From the NCBI GenBank assembly GCA_946403565.1, contig CAMJAJ010000005.1:1-12742 (forward strand): a DNA stretch of 12,742 bases, written 5' to 3'. The notes beneath the pieces were generated by a model that saw nothing but the letters and a program-made list of their open reading frames with translations, made no database searches and was not told the origin of the DNA. The position numbers and the translations under genes are program-made. Shown here one piece after another: positions 6,478-12,742 of this stretch (its first letter is position 1; every line of letters starts with the position of its first letter). This stretch comes from an uncultured Treponema sp. Lineage in GTDB: Bacteria > Spirochaetota > Spirochaetia > Treponematales > Treponemataceae.

Positions 6478-7220
6478 AGGCGGCCTTTGCCATTCCGGTC
6501 TACAGGCATGGAAGGCCCCTTGAGGGCGTGGTCAGGAGCCTGCTTCCCTATGGCCTTCCAATCATACTCGTTGACGACGGGAACGAAGGGACGGACAGGG
6601 AGCTGGTGCAGGCGGCCGGAGGGCTGTCCGAGCTGGTGAGCGTCCTGCGCCACCCCAGGAACGAGGGCAAGGGCCGGTCCGTGAACGACGCGGCCCGGAT
6701 GGCGTACGGGATGGGGCTGACCCACCTGTTCCAGCTGGATGCGGACGGCCAGCACGACTGCTCGGCCTGCGCGGAATTCCTTGCGGCGGCGGAGCGGAAT
6801 CCCGACGCCATCATCTGCGGCTATCCCGTCTATGACGCGACGGCTCCCGCCCTGCGGAAAAACGGCAGGGAGTTCTCCAACGGCTGGGCCAGGGTCGTGA
6901 CCCTGCGGCGGGACATCCGGGACAGCCTCTGCGGTTTCAGGATCTATCCGCTTGCCCCCTATGTCGGCCTGCTGGACGGCCATGCCTGGCTGTCCGCCCG
7001 CATGGGTTACGACGTGGACATACTGGTGCACCTGCTCTGGAAGGGCCTCCCCTTGGTGAACATGGGGGTGCGCGTCACCTACCCCCAGGACGGCATTTCC
7101 AATTTCCGCATGTTCCGCGACAACGTGGGCATATCCCTGACCTATACCCGCCTGTGCGTCGGCATGCTCGTGCGCCTGCCCCTGCTTGCGTGGCGGGCAT
7201 GGAAGAGGAGGGGGCGGTGA
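6474..7220 (+). CDS. Family-2 glycosyltransferase, N-terminal half of ApeJ-like protein
   Basis: The 248-residue protein is a GT-A fold glycosyltransferase of family 2. It has AFAIPVYRHGRPL at the start, VDDG at 33-36, an NEGKGRSVN stretch, the metal-binding DADGQHD at 89-95, and SLCGFRIYP at 151-159, all like dolichol-phosphate mannosyltransferase-type enzymes. There is no long membrane anchor, only a hydrophobic C-terminal stretch. In the APE clusters I know, this domain is fused to a LpxL-like acyltransferase in one protein (ApeJ). Here a stop codon separates them. It probably transfers a sugar during polyene-lipid anchoring; donor and acceptor are unknown. Starts with GTG at 6474, within a GTGA overlap with the dehydratase stop, and ends in a GTGA overlap with the next gene. 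Confidence 0.87.
   Translation: MKAAFAIPVYRHGRPLEGVVRSLLPYGLPIILVDDGNEGTDRELVQAAGGLSELVSVLRHPRNEGKGRSVNDAARMAYGMGLTHLFQLDADGQHDCSACAEFLAAAERNPDAIICGYPVYDATAPALRKNGREFSNGWARVVTLRRDIRDSLCGFRIYPLAPYVGLLDGHAWLSARMGYDVDILVHLLWKGLPLVNMGVRVTYPQDGISNFRMFRDNVGISLTYTRLCVGMLVRLPLLAWRAWKRRGR
7206..7211 (+). promoter_or_regulatory. Strong ribosome site AGGAGG choosing GTG 7217
   Basis: AGGAGG lies 5 nt before GTG 7217 and within the last codons of the glycosyltransferase gene. In-frame ATG codons at 7199 and 7154 lack such a site, and GTG 7217 also gives the 4-nt GTGA overlap seen at the preceding junction. Confidence 0.7.
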
Positions 7221-8236
7221 GCGGCGAAGGCTGGCACTGGTCCCAGCTGGGGGAGGTTGCGAAAAGCGATTTCCCCATCAAGCTGCTGATATGCATGGTC
7301 AAGATCCTGCCCTTTCCCCTGCTGGCTTTTTTCGTGCCCTTCGTGAGCCTCTTCTACTTTGTCTTCTCGCCCCGTGCCAGATGTGAGGCCGCCCGCTACC
7401 AGCGGCAGCTCATCTCCTTTTCCGGCAGGACCGTCCTGCGCCGGCCGAACCCCTATGCGCAGATCACCTCCTTTGCCCTGTGCCTTGTGGAGAAGGTTTC
7501 GGCCTGGAGCGGCAAGGCGAGCCTGGACAACGTGCTGTTCCACGACGATGACGTGGTCGAGCTGAAGGAGCGCCTTTCGGAAGGGAAGGGGGCCGTGCTC
7601 GTCGGTTCCCATCTGGGGAACTTGGAGCTCCTGCGCTGCCTTGCCAGCTACGGGCAGACCGGCGTGGACCGCATGGTTCCCGTCACCGCCATAATGGACA
7701 TGCAGGTGACCTCCCATTTCACCCAATCCGTGAACCGGCTCAACAGCCGCTACCGCCTGAACGTGATCTCCGCCTCGGATGTGGGGCTGGACAGCCTGGA
7801 GTCCCTTCAGGCGACGCTGGATGCAGGCGGTCTGGTCGTCATAGCCGGGGACCGGACCTCGGCGACAAGCCCCGGCCGGAGCATACGGGCGGACTTCCTT
7901 GGCCGGGAGGCCCCCTTCCCCTACGGCAGCTTCCTGCTTGCCTCCCTGCTGGACGTTCCGGTTTATTTCGTGTTCTCGCTCAGGGAGAAGGGGAGCTTCT
8001 TCCACCCGGCCTACAATATGTTCGTCACGCGGTCGGACACGAAATTCGACTGCCCGCGCGGGGAACGCAAGCTCAGGATCCAGTCCATGTGTCGCCAGTT
8101 TGTCCGGCTCATGGAAGGCTACTGCCTTGCATATCCCTACCAATGGTATAACTTTTTTGATTTCTGGTTGTTTCCAGAAAGGGAAGGTTCAGATGGACAG
8201 GAAAGCGTTGACAGAGGAAATCATATTCCCCGTTGA
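7217..8236 (+). CDS. LpxL/HtrB-like acyltransferase, C-terminal half of ApeJ-like protein
   Basis: From GTG 7217 the product has 339 residues. It opens GWHWSQLGEV, then has a membrane segment (about 20-51), and matches the lipid A late-acyltransferase family: HLGNLE with H132 and E137 (HX4E) in a GSH context, followed by VVIAGDRTSATSPGRS (208-222) and a terminal WYNFFDFWLF segment typical of the family. It should transfer an acyl chain from ACP to a membrane-bound acceptor, and could attach the polyene to the carrier. Treponemes lack classical LPS, so if the host is one, the acceptor is probably not lipid A. In other APE clusters this domain is part of the same protein as the glycosyltransferase. 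The start is decided by AGGAGG at 5 nt; a longer version from ATG 7199 cannot be excluded. The 3' end overlaps the thioesterase gene by 44 nt. Confidence 0.87.
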   Translation: MSGEGWHWSQLGEVAKSDFPIKLLICMVKILPFPLLAFFVPFVSLFYFVFSPRARCEAARYQRQLISFSGRTVLRRPNPYAQITSFALCLVEKVSAWSGKASLDNVLFHDDDVVELKERLSEGKGAVLVGSHLGNLELLRCLASYGQTGVDRMVPVTAIMDMQVTSHFTQSVNRLNSRYRLNVISASDVGLDSLESLQATLDAGGLVVIAGDRTSATSPGRSIRADFLGREAPFPYGSFLLASLLDVPVYFVFSLREKGSFFHPAYNMFVTRSDTKFDCPRGERKLRIQSMCRQFVRLMEGYCLAYPYQWYNFFDFWLFPEREGSDGQESVDRGNHIPR

Positions 8237-8624
8237 ATTCTATGACGTGGATTCCATGCGGATTGTCTGGCACGGAAACTACGTGAAGTACATGGAGAAG
8301 GCCCGGTGCGCCCTGCTGGACAAGATAGGCTACGGCTATCTCGTCATGGCGGCCTCCGGTTTCTCCTTTCCCATCGTCGATGTCCGCATCAAATATGTGA
8401 GGTCCCTGCGCTTTGGCGAGCGGGTGCGGGCAGTGGCGTCCCTGTCGGAATACGAGGCCTGCATAAAGATCAAGTTCGAGTTCTACAATGCGGACACGGG
8501 GGAGCTGACCACCAAGGCGGAAAGCACCCAGATGTGCGTGAACATGGAGACCGGGGAGAGCTGCTTCATAACGCCCGCGGAATTCCGGGGCAAGGTCGAG
8601 GCCATGCTCGGAGGTGATGCATGA
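8193..8624 (+). CDS. 4HBT-family acyl thioesterase (YbgC/ApeK-like)
   Basis: The 143-residue product is a hot-dog thioesterase of the 4-hydroxybenzoyl-CoA thioesterase type. VEFYDVDSMRIVWHGNYVKYMEKAR contains the catalytic aspartate D20 and the WHGNY signature. It probably releases acyl groups from ACP or CoA, either to free stalled polyene chains or to end synthesis. It lies between the acyltransferase and the LolA-like gene, as in known APE clusters. ATG at 8193 has AAGG 5 nt upstream and overlaps the upstream gene by 44 nt; a longer frame continues upstream but has no support. The stop overlaps the next start by 4 nt (ATGA). Confidence 0.87.
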   Translation: MDRKALTEEIIFPVEFYDVDSMRIVWHGNYVKYMEKARCALLDKIGYGYLVMAASGFSFPIVDVRIKYVRSLRFGERVRAVASLSEYEACIKIKFEFYNADTGELTTKAESTQMCVNMETGESCFITPAEFRGKVEAMLGGDA

Positions 8625-9277
8625 GGTCGCCCGCTGGAAAAAGCTGCCACGTCGTCCTGGCCTTCTTCGTCCTCATGTCCGTGCTGCTGTGGTCACGGGT
8701 GCCTGCCTTTGCCCAGGGCCCGAGCCTTGATTCCGTCTGCCGCGACCTGACCGCCTTTGACGTGACGACCGGCTCGTTCGTCCAGCGGCGGTCTGCCCCC
8801 GGCCTGAGCCGCCCGCTCACCTCGAAGGGGACCTTCGTGATATGCGGAGAGGGCATAGCCTGGAAGACCGCCAGCCCCATCTCCTCCCTGCTGGCGGTGA
8901 GCAGGGACAAGATCATCCAGTCGGCACCCGACGGCAGGAAGACCGTCATCGACGGCTCCGGAAACCAGACCTTCAAGAACATAGCGGAGACGCTGGCGAC
9001 GATCTTTTCAGGCGACCGGGCCGCGCTGGAAAAGAACTTCCGCGTCTCCTTTTCTGCCCAGGGCAGCGACTGGACCATCACGCTGGTACCCAAGGACAGT
9101 ACGATAGCCGCCGCAATGAAGTCCGTCGTCATGGACGGCAGCAGCGGGGTGGAATCGTTCATCAATTCCGTACGCATAGAGGAGCAGGATGGAGCGGGCA
9201 TAGAGTACTCCTTTTCCGAGCAGTCCCACAAGTCCGCTTTGAGCGCTGATGAAAAGGCATACTTTTCAGTCGAATGA
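8621..9277 (+). CDS. LolA-like periplasmic lipid/lipoprotein carrier (ApeL-like)
   Basis: The 218-residue protein starts with a signal peptide: charged RSPAGKS, a hydrophobic core at about 11-24, and a cleavage site after AFA (residue 31, next residues QGPS). The mature part has the LolA-like beta pattern: GSFVQRRSAPGLSRPLTSKGTFV, then GIAWKTASP, and a later YSFSEQ. LolA-fold proteins carry hydrophobic cargo across the periplasm; here the cargo would be the polyene lipid moved between the MMPL exporter and the outer membrane. Sequence identity to true LolA is low, as is usual for cluster members. ATG at 8621 overlaps the thioesterase stop by 4 nt. The 3' end overlaps the exporter gene by 29 nt. 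Confidence 0.85.
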   Translation: MRSPAGKSCHVVLAFFVLMSVLLWSRVPAFAQGPSLDSVCRDLTAFDVTTGSFVQRRSAPGLSRPLTSKGTFVICGEGIAWKTASPISSLLAVSRDKIIQSAPDGRKTVIDGSGNQTFKNIAETLATIFSGDRAALEKNFRVSFSAQGSDWTITLVPKDSTIAAAMKSVVMDGSSGVESFINSVRIEEQDGAGIEYSFSEQSHKSALSADEKAYFSVE

Positions 9278-11639
9278 CCTTTTCACGGCGGCCTGGGCCC
9301 TGTTCCATGCCGCCATCGTCCTGGCCTTCCTCGTCTCGCTCCTCATGGGGGCTGGCATCCGCATTGACGCAGACCTGTTCGGCATGGTCCCGGACACGCT
9401 TCATACGTCAGACGGGCCGCATTCGTCAAGCAGCCTACATGAGGCAGACAGGCTGCGTGAGGCGGACAGGCTCCTGAGTCAGAACAGCTCGCGGAACGTA
9501 TTCATCCTGGTGTCCCATGCCGATTTCGAAAGCGCGAAGGGCATGGCGGAACGGGTCTACGAGGAGCTGTCTGCCCATGCCGGGCTGTTTTCGTCGCTGT
9601 CGCTTTCGGTGGACCTGGGGGCGGCCTCGGAGCTTGAAGACTTCATCTATGCCAACCGCTACCGGCTGCTCGCGGCGGCGGAGGCGGACGAGATCCTTTC
9701 TTCGGATGCGGGGGCGGAATCCTTTGCGGGCCGCGCCCTGATGACGGCCTACGGGGGCTTTTCGCTCGCGTCGCTCGGCCGCCTGCAGACCGATCCCTTC
9801 CTGTTGACCGATACGGAGATGCGTTCCTATATGGCCGCGGTGCAGGATTCCGGAACCGCGCTTTCCCCCGTGGACGGGGTGCTTGCGACGGAGTACGAGG
9901 GCGGCTGGTACGTCCTTGTCCGGGGGGTGCTGAGCGGGGAGGGGGCCAGGCTTGCCAGCAGGAGCAATGCGGTCCACACGATATACGACGTGTGCCTGCC
10001 CTTGGAGAAGGACGGCTACCGCTTCGTGTTCTCGGGAACTCCCTTCCACAGCTATGAAAGCTCCCTGTCGGCCTCGCGGGAAATCACCCTCATCTCGACG
10101 GTCAGCCTGCTCCTGGTGCTCTGTCTCCTGGTGTTCGTGTTCCGCTCCCCCCTGCCCATAGCGATGTCGCTTTTCGCCATAGCCCTTTCGCTTGCGGTGG
10201 CATTCTGCGCCACGCACTGCTTTTTCGGGAACGTGCAGGCGCTCACTCTTGTGTTCGGGACCTCCCTCATCGGCTGCTGCATCGACTACAGCCTGCATTT
10301 CTTCATGCACTGGAAGGCGAACCTGTCCCTTTCGTCCGCCGGGGAAGTCAGGACCCTGCTTTTCAAGGGCCTGCTCTTTTCGTTCATCTCCACCCAGGTG
10401 TGCTATGTCCTGCTCTTCTTTATGCCCTTCCCCCTGCTCAGGCAGATTTCCCTCTTTTCCTTCACCGGCATAAGCAGTTCCTTTCTTACGACGCTCGGCC
10501 TGTACCCCCGTTTCGCGCTGCCGGAGAAGCGGACGCTGCCCCGCCTGTGCCGCATGTCCGGCACCCGGCTGTCCCGTGCGGGAAGGGCCGCGGTCTGCGT
10601 CCTGCTGGCCGCAGCCCTGGCCGTACTGGCCATACGGCACGGCTCCCTCGCCGTGCGGAACGACATAGCGGGGATGTACCGCATGGAGGGGCGGCTCAAG
10701 GACGACTCCATCCTGTCCTACAAGGTCATGCGGTACAGCCCTAGCAGCTACTTCATCGTGAGCGGCGCTTCGGCGGAAGAGGTGCTGCTGCGGGAGGAGG
10801 CGCTGTGCAGGAGGCTCCCCGTCAGCTACCTTGCCACGTCCCGCTTCATCCCGTCGCACGAAAGCCAGGCGAGGTCGCTTGCGGCCTCGGAGCGGCTCCT
10901 GGGCATGGCGGATCAGCAGCTTGCCATGCTTGGGCAGGACAGCGCCGCCGACGGCCTGCGGGCGGAATTCGACCGGGAGCAGGGCCGCTTCCTTGAGCCG
11001 GGGGGCATGCTTCCCGAAAGCCTGGAGGCAATCGTGGGCCTGCTCTGGCTGGGGGGCGGGGAGGGAAGCTTCTGCTCCGTCGTGATGCCTTCCTCCGTGA
11101 CGGACGAGGCCCTTTTCCAGTCCATCGCGGGGGAACTGGAGGGCGTGCATTACGAAAACAAGGTGAAGGGCATCAACAGCTCCCTGGACTGGCTCACTTC
11201 CCATGTCCTGCTCATGTTCGTCCTGGCCTACCTGCTGGTGATGGCGGTCCTGAAGGCCGTGTATTCCTGGAAGCAGGTCCTGCGGATAGCCCTGGTCCCC
11301 CTCGCGAGCGTCCTGCTGATTGCCGCGGCGTTCGCGGCCGCCGGGTATGCCATAGACTTCTTCTGCACGGCGGGAATGGTGCTGGTGTTCGGCCTGGGGC
11401 TGGACTACGTCATCTACATGACGGAGCGCGACCGGAGGAAGGAAAGCTCGGCTATAGAGCCGGCCGCGGTGTTCCTTTCTTTTGCCACCACGGAGCTGTC
11501 CTTTGGAGCGCTTGCCCTGAGCAGCTTCGTGCCGGTGCGGATAATCGGCCTGTGCATCTTCACGGGATGCCTGGCGGCCTTTCTGTGCGTCTGCCTTTTT
11601 TGCGGAGGGCCGGGGCGGGAAAATTGCAAAGATGCGTGA
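9249..11639 (+). CDS. MMPL/RND-family exporter (ApeM-like)
   Basis: The 796-residue protein has the build of an MMPL/RND transporter. A first membrane segment lies at about 12-38, followed by a large outside domain (about 40-275) and a membrane block (about 278-418) with GCCIDYSLHF (342-351). A second outside domain (about 465-640) and a second membrane block with GLGLDYVIYMTERDRR complete it. The two IDY/LDY motifs are the proton-relay region of the family. It should export the finished polyene or its lipid form, using the proton-motive force, from the inner membrane to the LolA-like protein encoded upstream. It starts at ATG 9249, 29 nt inside the previous gene, with a weak ribosome site. 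Near the start it carries an 18-bp degenerate tandem repeat (9402-9473). The stop overlaps the next gene by 8 nt. Confidence 0.93.
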   Translation: MKRHTFQSNDLFTAAWALFHAAIVLAFLVSLLMGAGIRIDADLFGMVPDTLHTSDGPHSSSSLHEADRLREADRLLSQNSSRNVFILVSHADFESAKGMAERVYEELSAHAGLFSSLSLSVDLGAASELEDFIYANRYRLLAAAEADEILSSDAGAESFAGRALMTAYGGFSLASLGRLQTDPFLLTDTEMRSYMAAVQDSGTALSPVDGVLATEYEGGWYVLVRGVLSGEGARLASRSNAVHTIYDVCLPLEKDGYRFVFSGTPFHSYESSLSASREITLISTVSLLLVLCLLVFVFRSPLPIAMSLFAIALSLAVAFCATHCFFGNVQALTLVFGTSLIGCCIDYSLHFFMHWKANLSLSSAGEVRTLLFKGLLFSFISTQVCYVLLFFMPFPLLRQISLFSFTGISSSFLTTLGLYPRFALPEKRTLPRLCRMSGTRLSRAGRAAVCVLLAAALAVLAIRHGSLAVRNDIAGMYRMEGRLKDDSILSYKVMRYSPSSYFIVSGASAEEVLLREEALCRRLPVSYLATSRFIPSHESQARSLAASERLLGMADQQLAMLGQDSAADGLRAEFDREQGRFLEPGGMLPESLEAIVGLLWLGGGEGSFCSVVMPSSVTDEALFQSIAGELEGVHYENKVKGINSSLDWLTSHVLLMFVLAYLLVMAVLKAVYSWKQVLRIALVPLASVLLIAAAFAAAGYAIDFFCTAGMVLVFGLGLDYVIYMTERDRRKESSAIEPAAVFLSFATTELSFGALALSSFVPVRIIGLCIFTGCLAAFLCVCLFCGGPGRENCKDA
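9402..9473 (+). repeat. 18-bp degenerate tandem repeat, four copies, inside the exporter gene
   Basis: Four successive 18-nt units start at 9402, 9420, 9438 and 9456. Units 3 and 4 differ at 3 of 18 positions; unit 1 against unit 3 matches at about 13 of 18. The repeat is in frame with the exporter and encodes HTSDGP, HSSSSL, HEADRL, READRL. It lies just after the first membrane segment, in the outer domain, so length change by slippage would not break the frame. Confidence 0.6.
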
Positions 11640-11652
11640 TTATCGGTATAAT
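11624..11652 (+). promoter_or_regulatory. Candidate internal promoter before the DUF3261 lipoprotein gene
   Basis: TTGCAA (11624-11629, 4 of 6 consensus matches) is followed after 17 nt by a perfect TATAAT (11647-11652). Transcription would start near 11659-11660, on or next to the ATG at 11659. It lies across the end of the exporter gene, in an AT-rich patch unlike its surroundings. It could give separate expression of the lipoprotein and downstream ketosynthase genes. Confidence 0.45.
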
Positions 11653-12240
11653 CTATCCATGCTGTCCATGCGAAAGACTCTGAGCCTGCTAGCCGTCCTT
11701 ATCTGCCTCTGTTCATGCACCGGCACGAGGCACGGGGAGAAGGGCGGCCGTTTTTCGCCGGTATACGTGACCGACCGCAAGTCCGTGGAGGTCCTTCCGC
11801 CCCGGCACATGGACGGCAGCCTGGACTGCCTGCAGGTCTTTTCCGGCAGCTTTGCCGACAGGGAATTCTCGTCCCTGGTGTCCATACAGGCGGACCAGGA
11901 GGGGCTTGCGATGACGCTCCTGAACGACCTGGGAATCGGTATGGGGACGCTCCGCTATGACGGGGCGGGACTGGACTTTTCCTCCCCCTACTTTCCCCAG
12001 TCGGTGAAGGCGGAGTACATCCTCCTGGACTTTCAGAACGCCTATTACGATGCCGGCGCGCTTGCGGCGGCGTATGGGGCGAAAGGGCTTTCGTTTGTCG
12101 TGTCCACCGAGGACGGGAAGGAAGTCCGCCGGGTGCAGGACGGCGGCGACACCATAGAAGAGCTCGTGAAGGACGGGGAGTCCGTCACCATCACGAACCT
12201 CCTGCGTGGCTACCGATATGAACTGAGGAAGATAGATTGA
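11632..12240 (+). CDS. DUF3261-type outer membrane lipoprotein (ApeN-like)
   Basis: The product has 202 residues from ATG 11632. A signal peptide core (LSLLAVLIC) ends in a lipobox LCSC with the lipidated cysteine C29, followed by TGTRHG, typical of a spirochaetal or other bacterial lipoprotein. The mature domain begins with RFSPVYVTD and contains DCLQVFSGSFADREFSSLVSIQA and YFPQSVKAEYILLDFQ, resembling DUF3261 proteins of APE clusters. It probably receives or anchors the exported polyene at the outer membrane. The start is uncertain. ATG 11632 overlaps the exporter stop by 8 nt; ATG 11668 would give a classic short signal peptide (MRKTLSLL), and ATG 11659 would fit the candidate promoter. 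No good ribosome site marks any of these. It ends in a TGATG junction with the ketosynthase. Confidence 0.8.
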   Translation: MRDYRYNLSMLSMRKTLSLLAVLICLCSCTGTRHGEKGGRFSPVYVTDRKSVEVLPPRHMDGSLDCLQVFSGSFADREFSSLVSIQADQEGLAMTLLNDLGIGMGTLRYDGAGLDFSSPYFPQSVKAEYILLDFQNAYYDAGALAAAYGAKGLSFVVSTEDGKEVRRVQDGGDTIEELVKDGESVTITNLLRGYRYELRKID

Positions 12241-12742
12241 TGAATAGGCATGGCCTGTATTTTTCCCGCCCGGCCCTGGTCGGCGCGTGCGGCCTCGGGG
12301 CGGAGGCCCTCTGGAACTGCGTTTCCTCCGCGGACAACTCCGCCATACGGCAGGTCCGCACCAAGTACGGAAGCAGGGATTTCTATGCGGCGATGGCTGG
12401 CGGCCAGCTGCCCCCTCCGCCCCCGTCCGGCTACCCAGACACGCATGCCGTCCGCATGGCGGCCGCCGCCCTGCGGGAGCTTGAGCCGTATGTGGACAGG
12501 GCCAAGGCGGCATACGGTGCGGAACGTGTCGCCGTCTGCGTGGGAGGCTGCGACAACGGCAGCGAGCTTTCCTTGGAGGGGCACCGGCAGTTCCTGGAAA
12601 CGGGAAGCTTTCCGGAAGGGTATGACCTGGAGATGCAGGGGGCCGCGTATATGGCGGCATACGTCAGGGACCTGCTCAAGCTGGAAGGTCCCGCGACGGC
12701 TATGGCGACCGCCTGTTCCTCCAGCTCCACGGCGATAGCGAG
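12240..12742 (+). CDS. Beta-ketoacyl-ACP synthase, N-terminal part (ApeO/FabF-like)
   Basis: The gene begins at ATG 12240, sharing one base with the stop of the lipoprotein gene, and runs off the right edge after 167 codons. The protein opens with LVGACGLGAEALWNCVSS, a typical ketosynthase N-terminus, contains VAVCVGGCDNGSEL, and reaches the nucleophile region TACSSSSTAI with active-site cysteine C159. The two catalytic histidines would lie beyond the window. It should carry out the chain-extending condensation with malonyl-ACP. In the E. coli APE system ApeO pairs with the chain-length factor ApeC; the short ketosynthase-like protein at 1705-2382 would be its partner here. It is longer before the cysteine than nothing unusual: about 160 residues is normal. 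Confidence 0.9.
   Translation, partial: MNRHGLYFSRPALVGACGLGAEALWNCVSSADNSAIRQVRTKYGSRDFYAAMAGGQLPPPPPSGYPDTHAVRMAAAALRELEPYVDRAKAAYGAERVAVCVGGCDNGSELSLEGHRQFLETGSFPEGYDLEMQGAAYMAAYVRDLLKLEGPATAMATACSSSSTAIA

Noticed and set aside
4779..7031. Very long (750-codon) minus-strand open frame opposite the ligase, dehydratase and glycosyltransferase genes
   Set aside because: The plus-strand genes have clear catalytic motifs in all three proteins. The antisense product is rich in G, R, P, H and Q with no recognisable domain, as expected for the antisense of GC-rich coding DNA.
9435..11204. 589-codon minus-strand open frame opposite the MMPL exporter
   Set aside because: Same reasoning: low-complexity, charged product with no family resemblance, and the plus strand is a clear transporter.

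Overview
The window carries most of an aryl-polyene (APE)-type biosynthesis and export cluster. I infer a spirochaete host, most likely a GC-rich Treponema-like organism. The main clue is the cut gene at the left edge, an NFACT/RqcH-family protein whose N-terminus (SLNxxEIN, an IVQPSY stretch, RLWSxAAN) resembles treponemal members as I remember them. The DNA is GC-rich (about 60% by eye), with frequent ATA and AGG codons. The phylum call is moderately confident and the genus call weak.

Layout. (1) 1-804, minus strand: the NFACT/RqcH-like gene, running off the left edge, with its own strong promoter in the 61-nt gap before it. (2) 866-3528, minus strand: a compact three-gene operon read leftwards, made of an O-methyltransferase-type protein, a short ketosynthase-like chain-length-factor homologue (ApeC type) and a PlsC-type acyltransferase (ApeD type). 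(3) 3529-3605: a short AT-rich divergent promoter region with two back-to-back sigma70-like promoters and a 12-bp palindrome. (4) 3606 to the right edge, plus strand: a tightly overlapping operon of two acyl carrier proteins, a membrane protein fused to an AMP-forming acyl-ACP ligase, a hot-dog dehydratase, a family-2 glycosyltransferase, a LpxL-like acyltransferase, a 4HBT thioesterase, a LolA-like periplasmic protein, an MMPL/RND exporter, a DUF3261 lipoprotein, and the start of a ketosynthase cut at the right edge just after its active-site cysteine.

How it should work, from known APE systems: the ligase loads an aromatic starter acid onto an acyl carrier protein. A ketosynthase/chain-length-factor pair, a ketoreductase and dehydratases then build a conjugated polyene. 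The methyltransferase may modify the aryl head. Acyltransferases and the glycosyltransferase join the polyene to a lipid or sugar carrier, and the LolA-like protein, MMPL exporter and lipoprotein carry it to the outer membrane. The ketoreductase, second dehydratase and second ketosynthase of the pathway are not in the window and probably lie beyond the right edge. No gene for making the aromatic starter is visible.

The unusual points are gene architecture (ligase fused to the membrane protein, the usual glycosyltransferase/acyltransferase protein split in two, part of the cluster inverted), promoters that lie almost on top of start codons, and an 18-bp degenerate tandem repeat inside the exporter gene. 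I found no RNA genes, insertion sequences, CRISPR arrays or convincing terminators, and no gene-free stretch longer than 80 bases.
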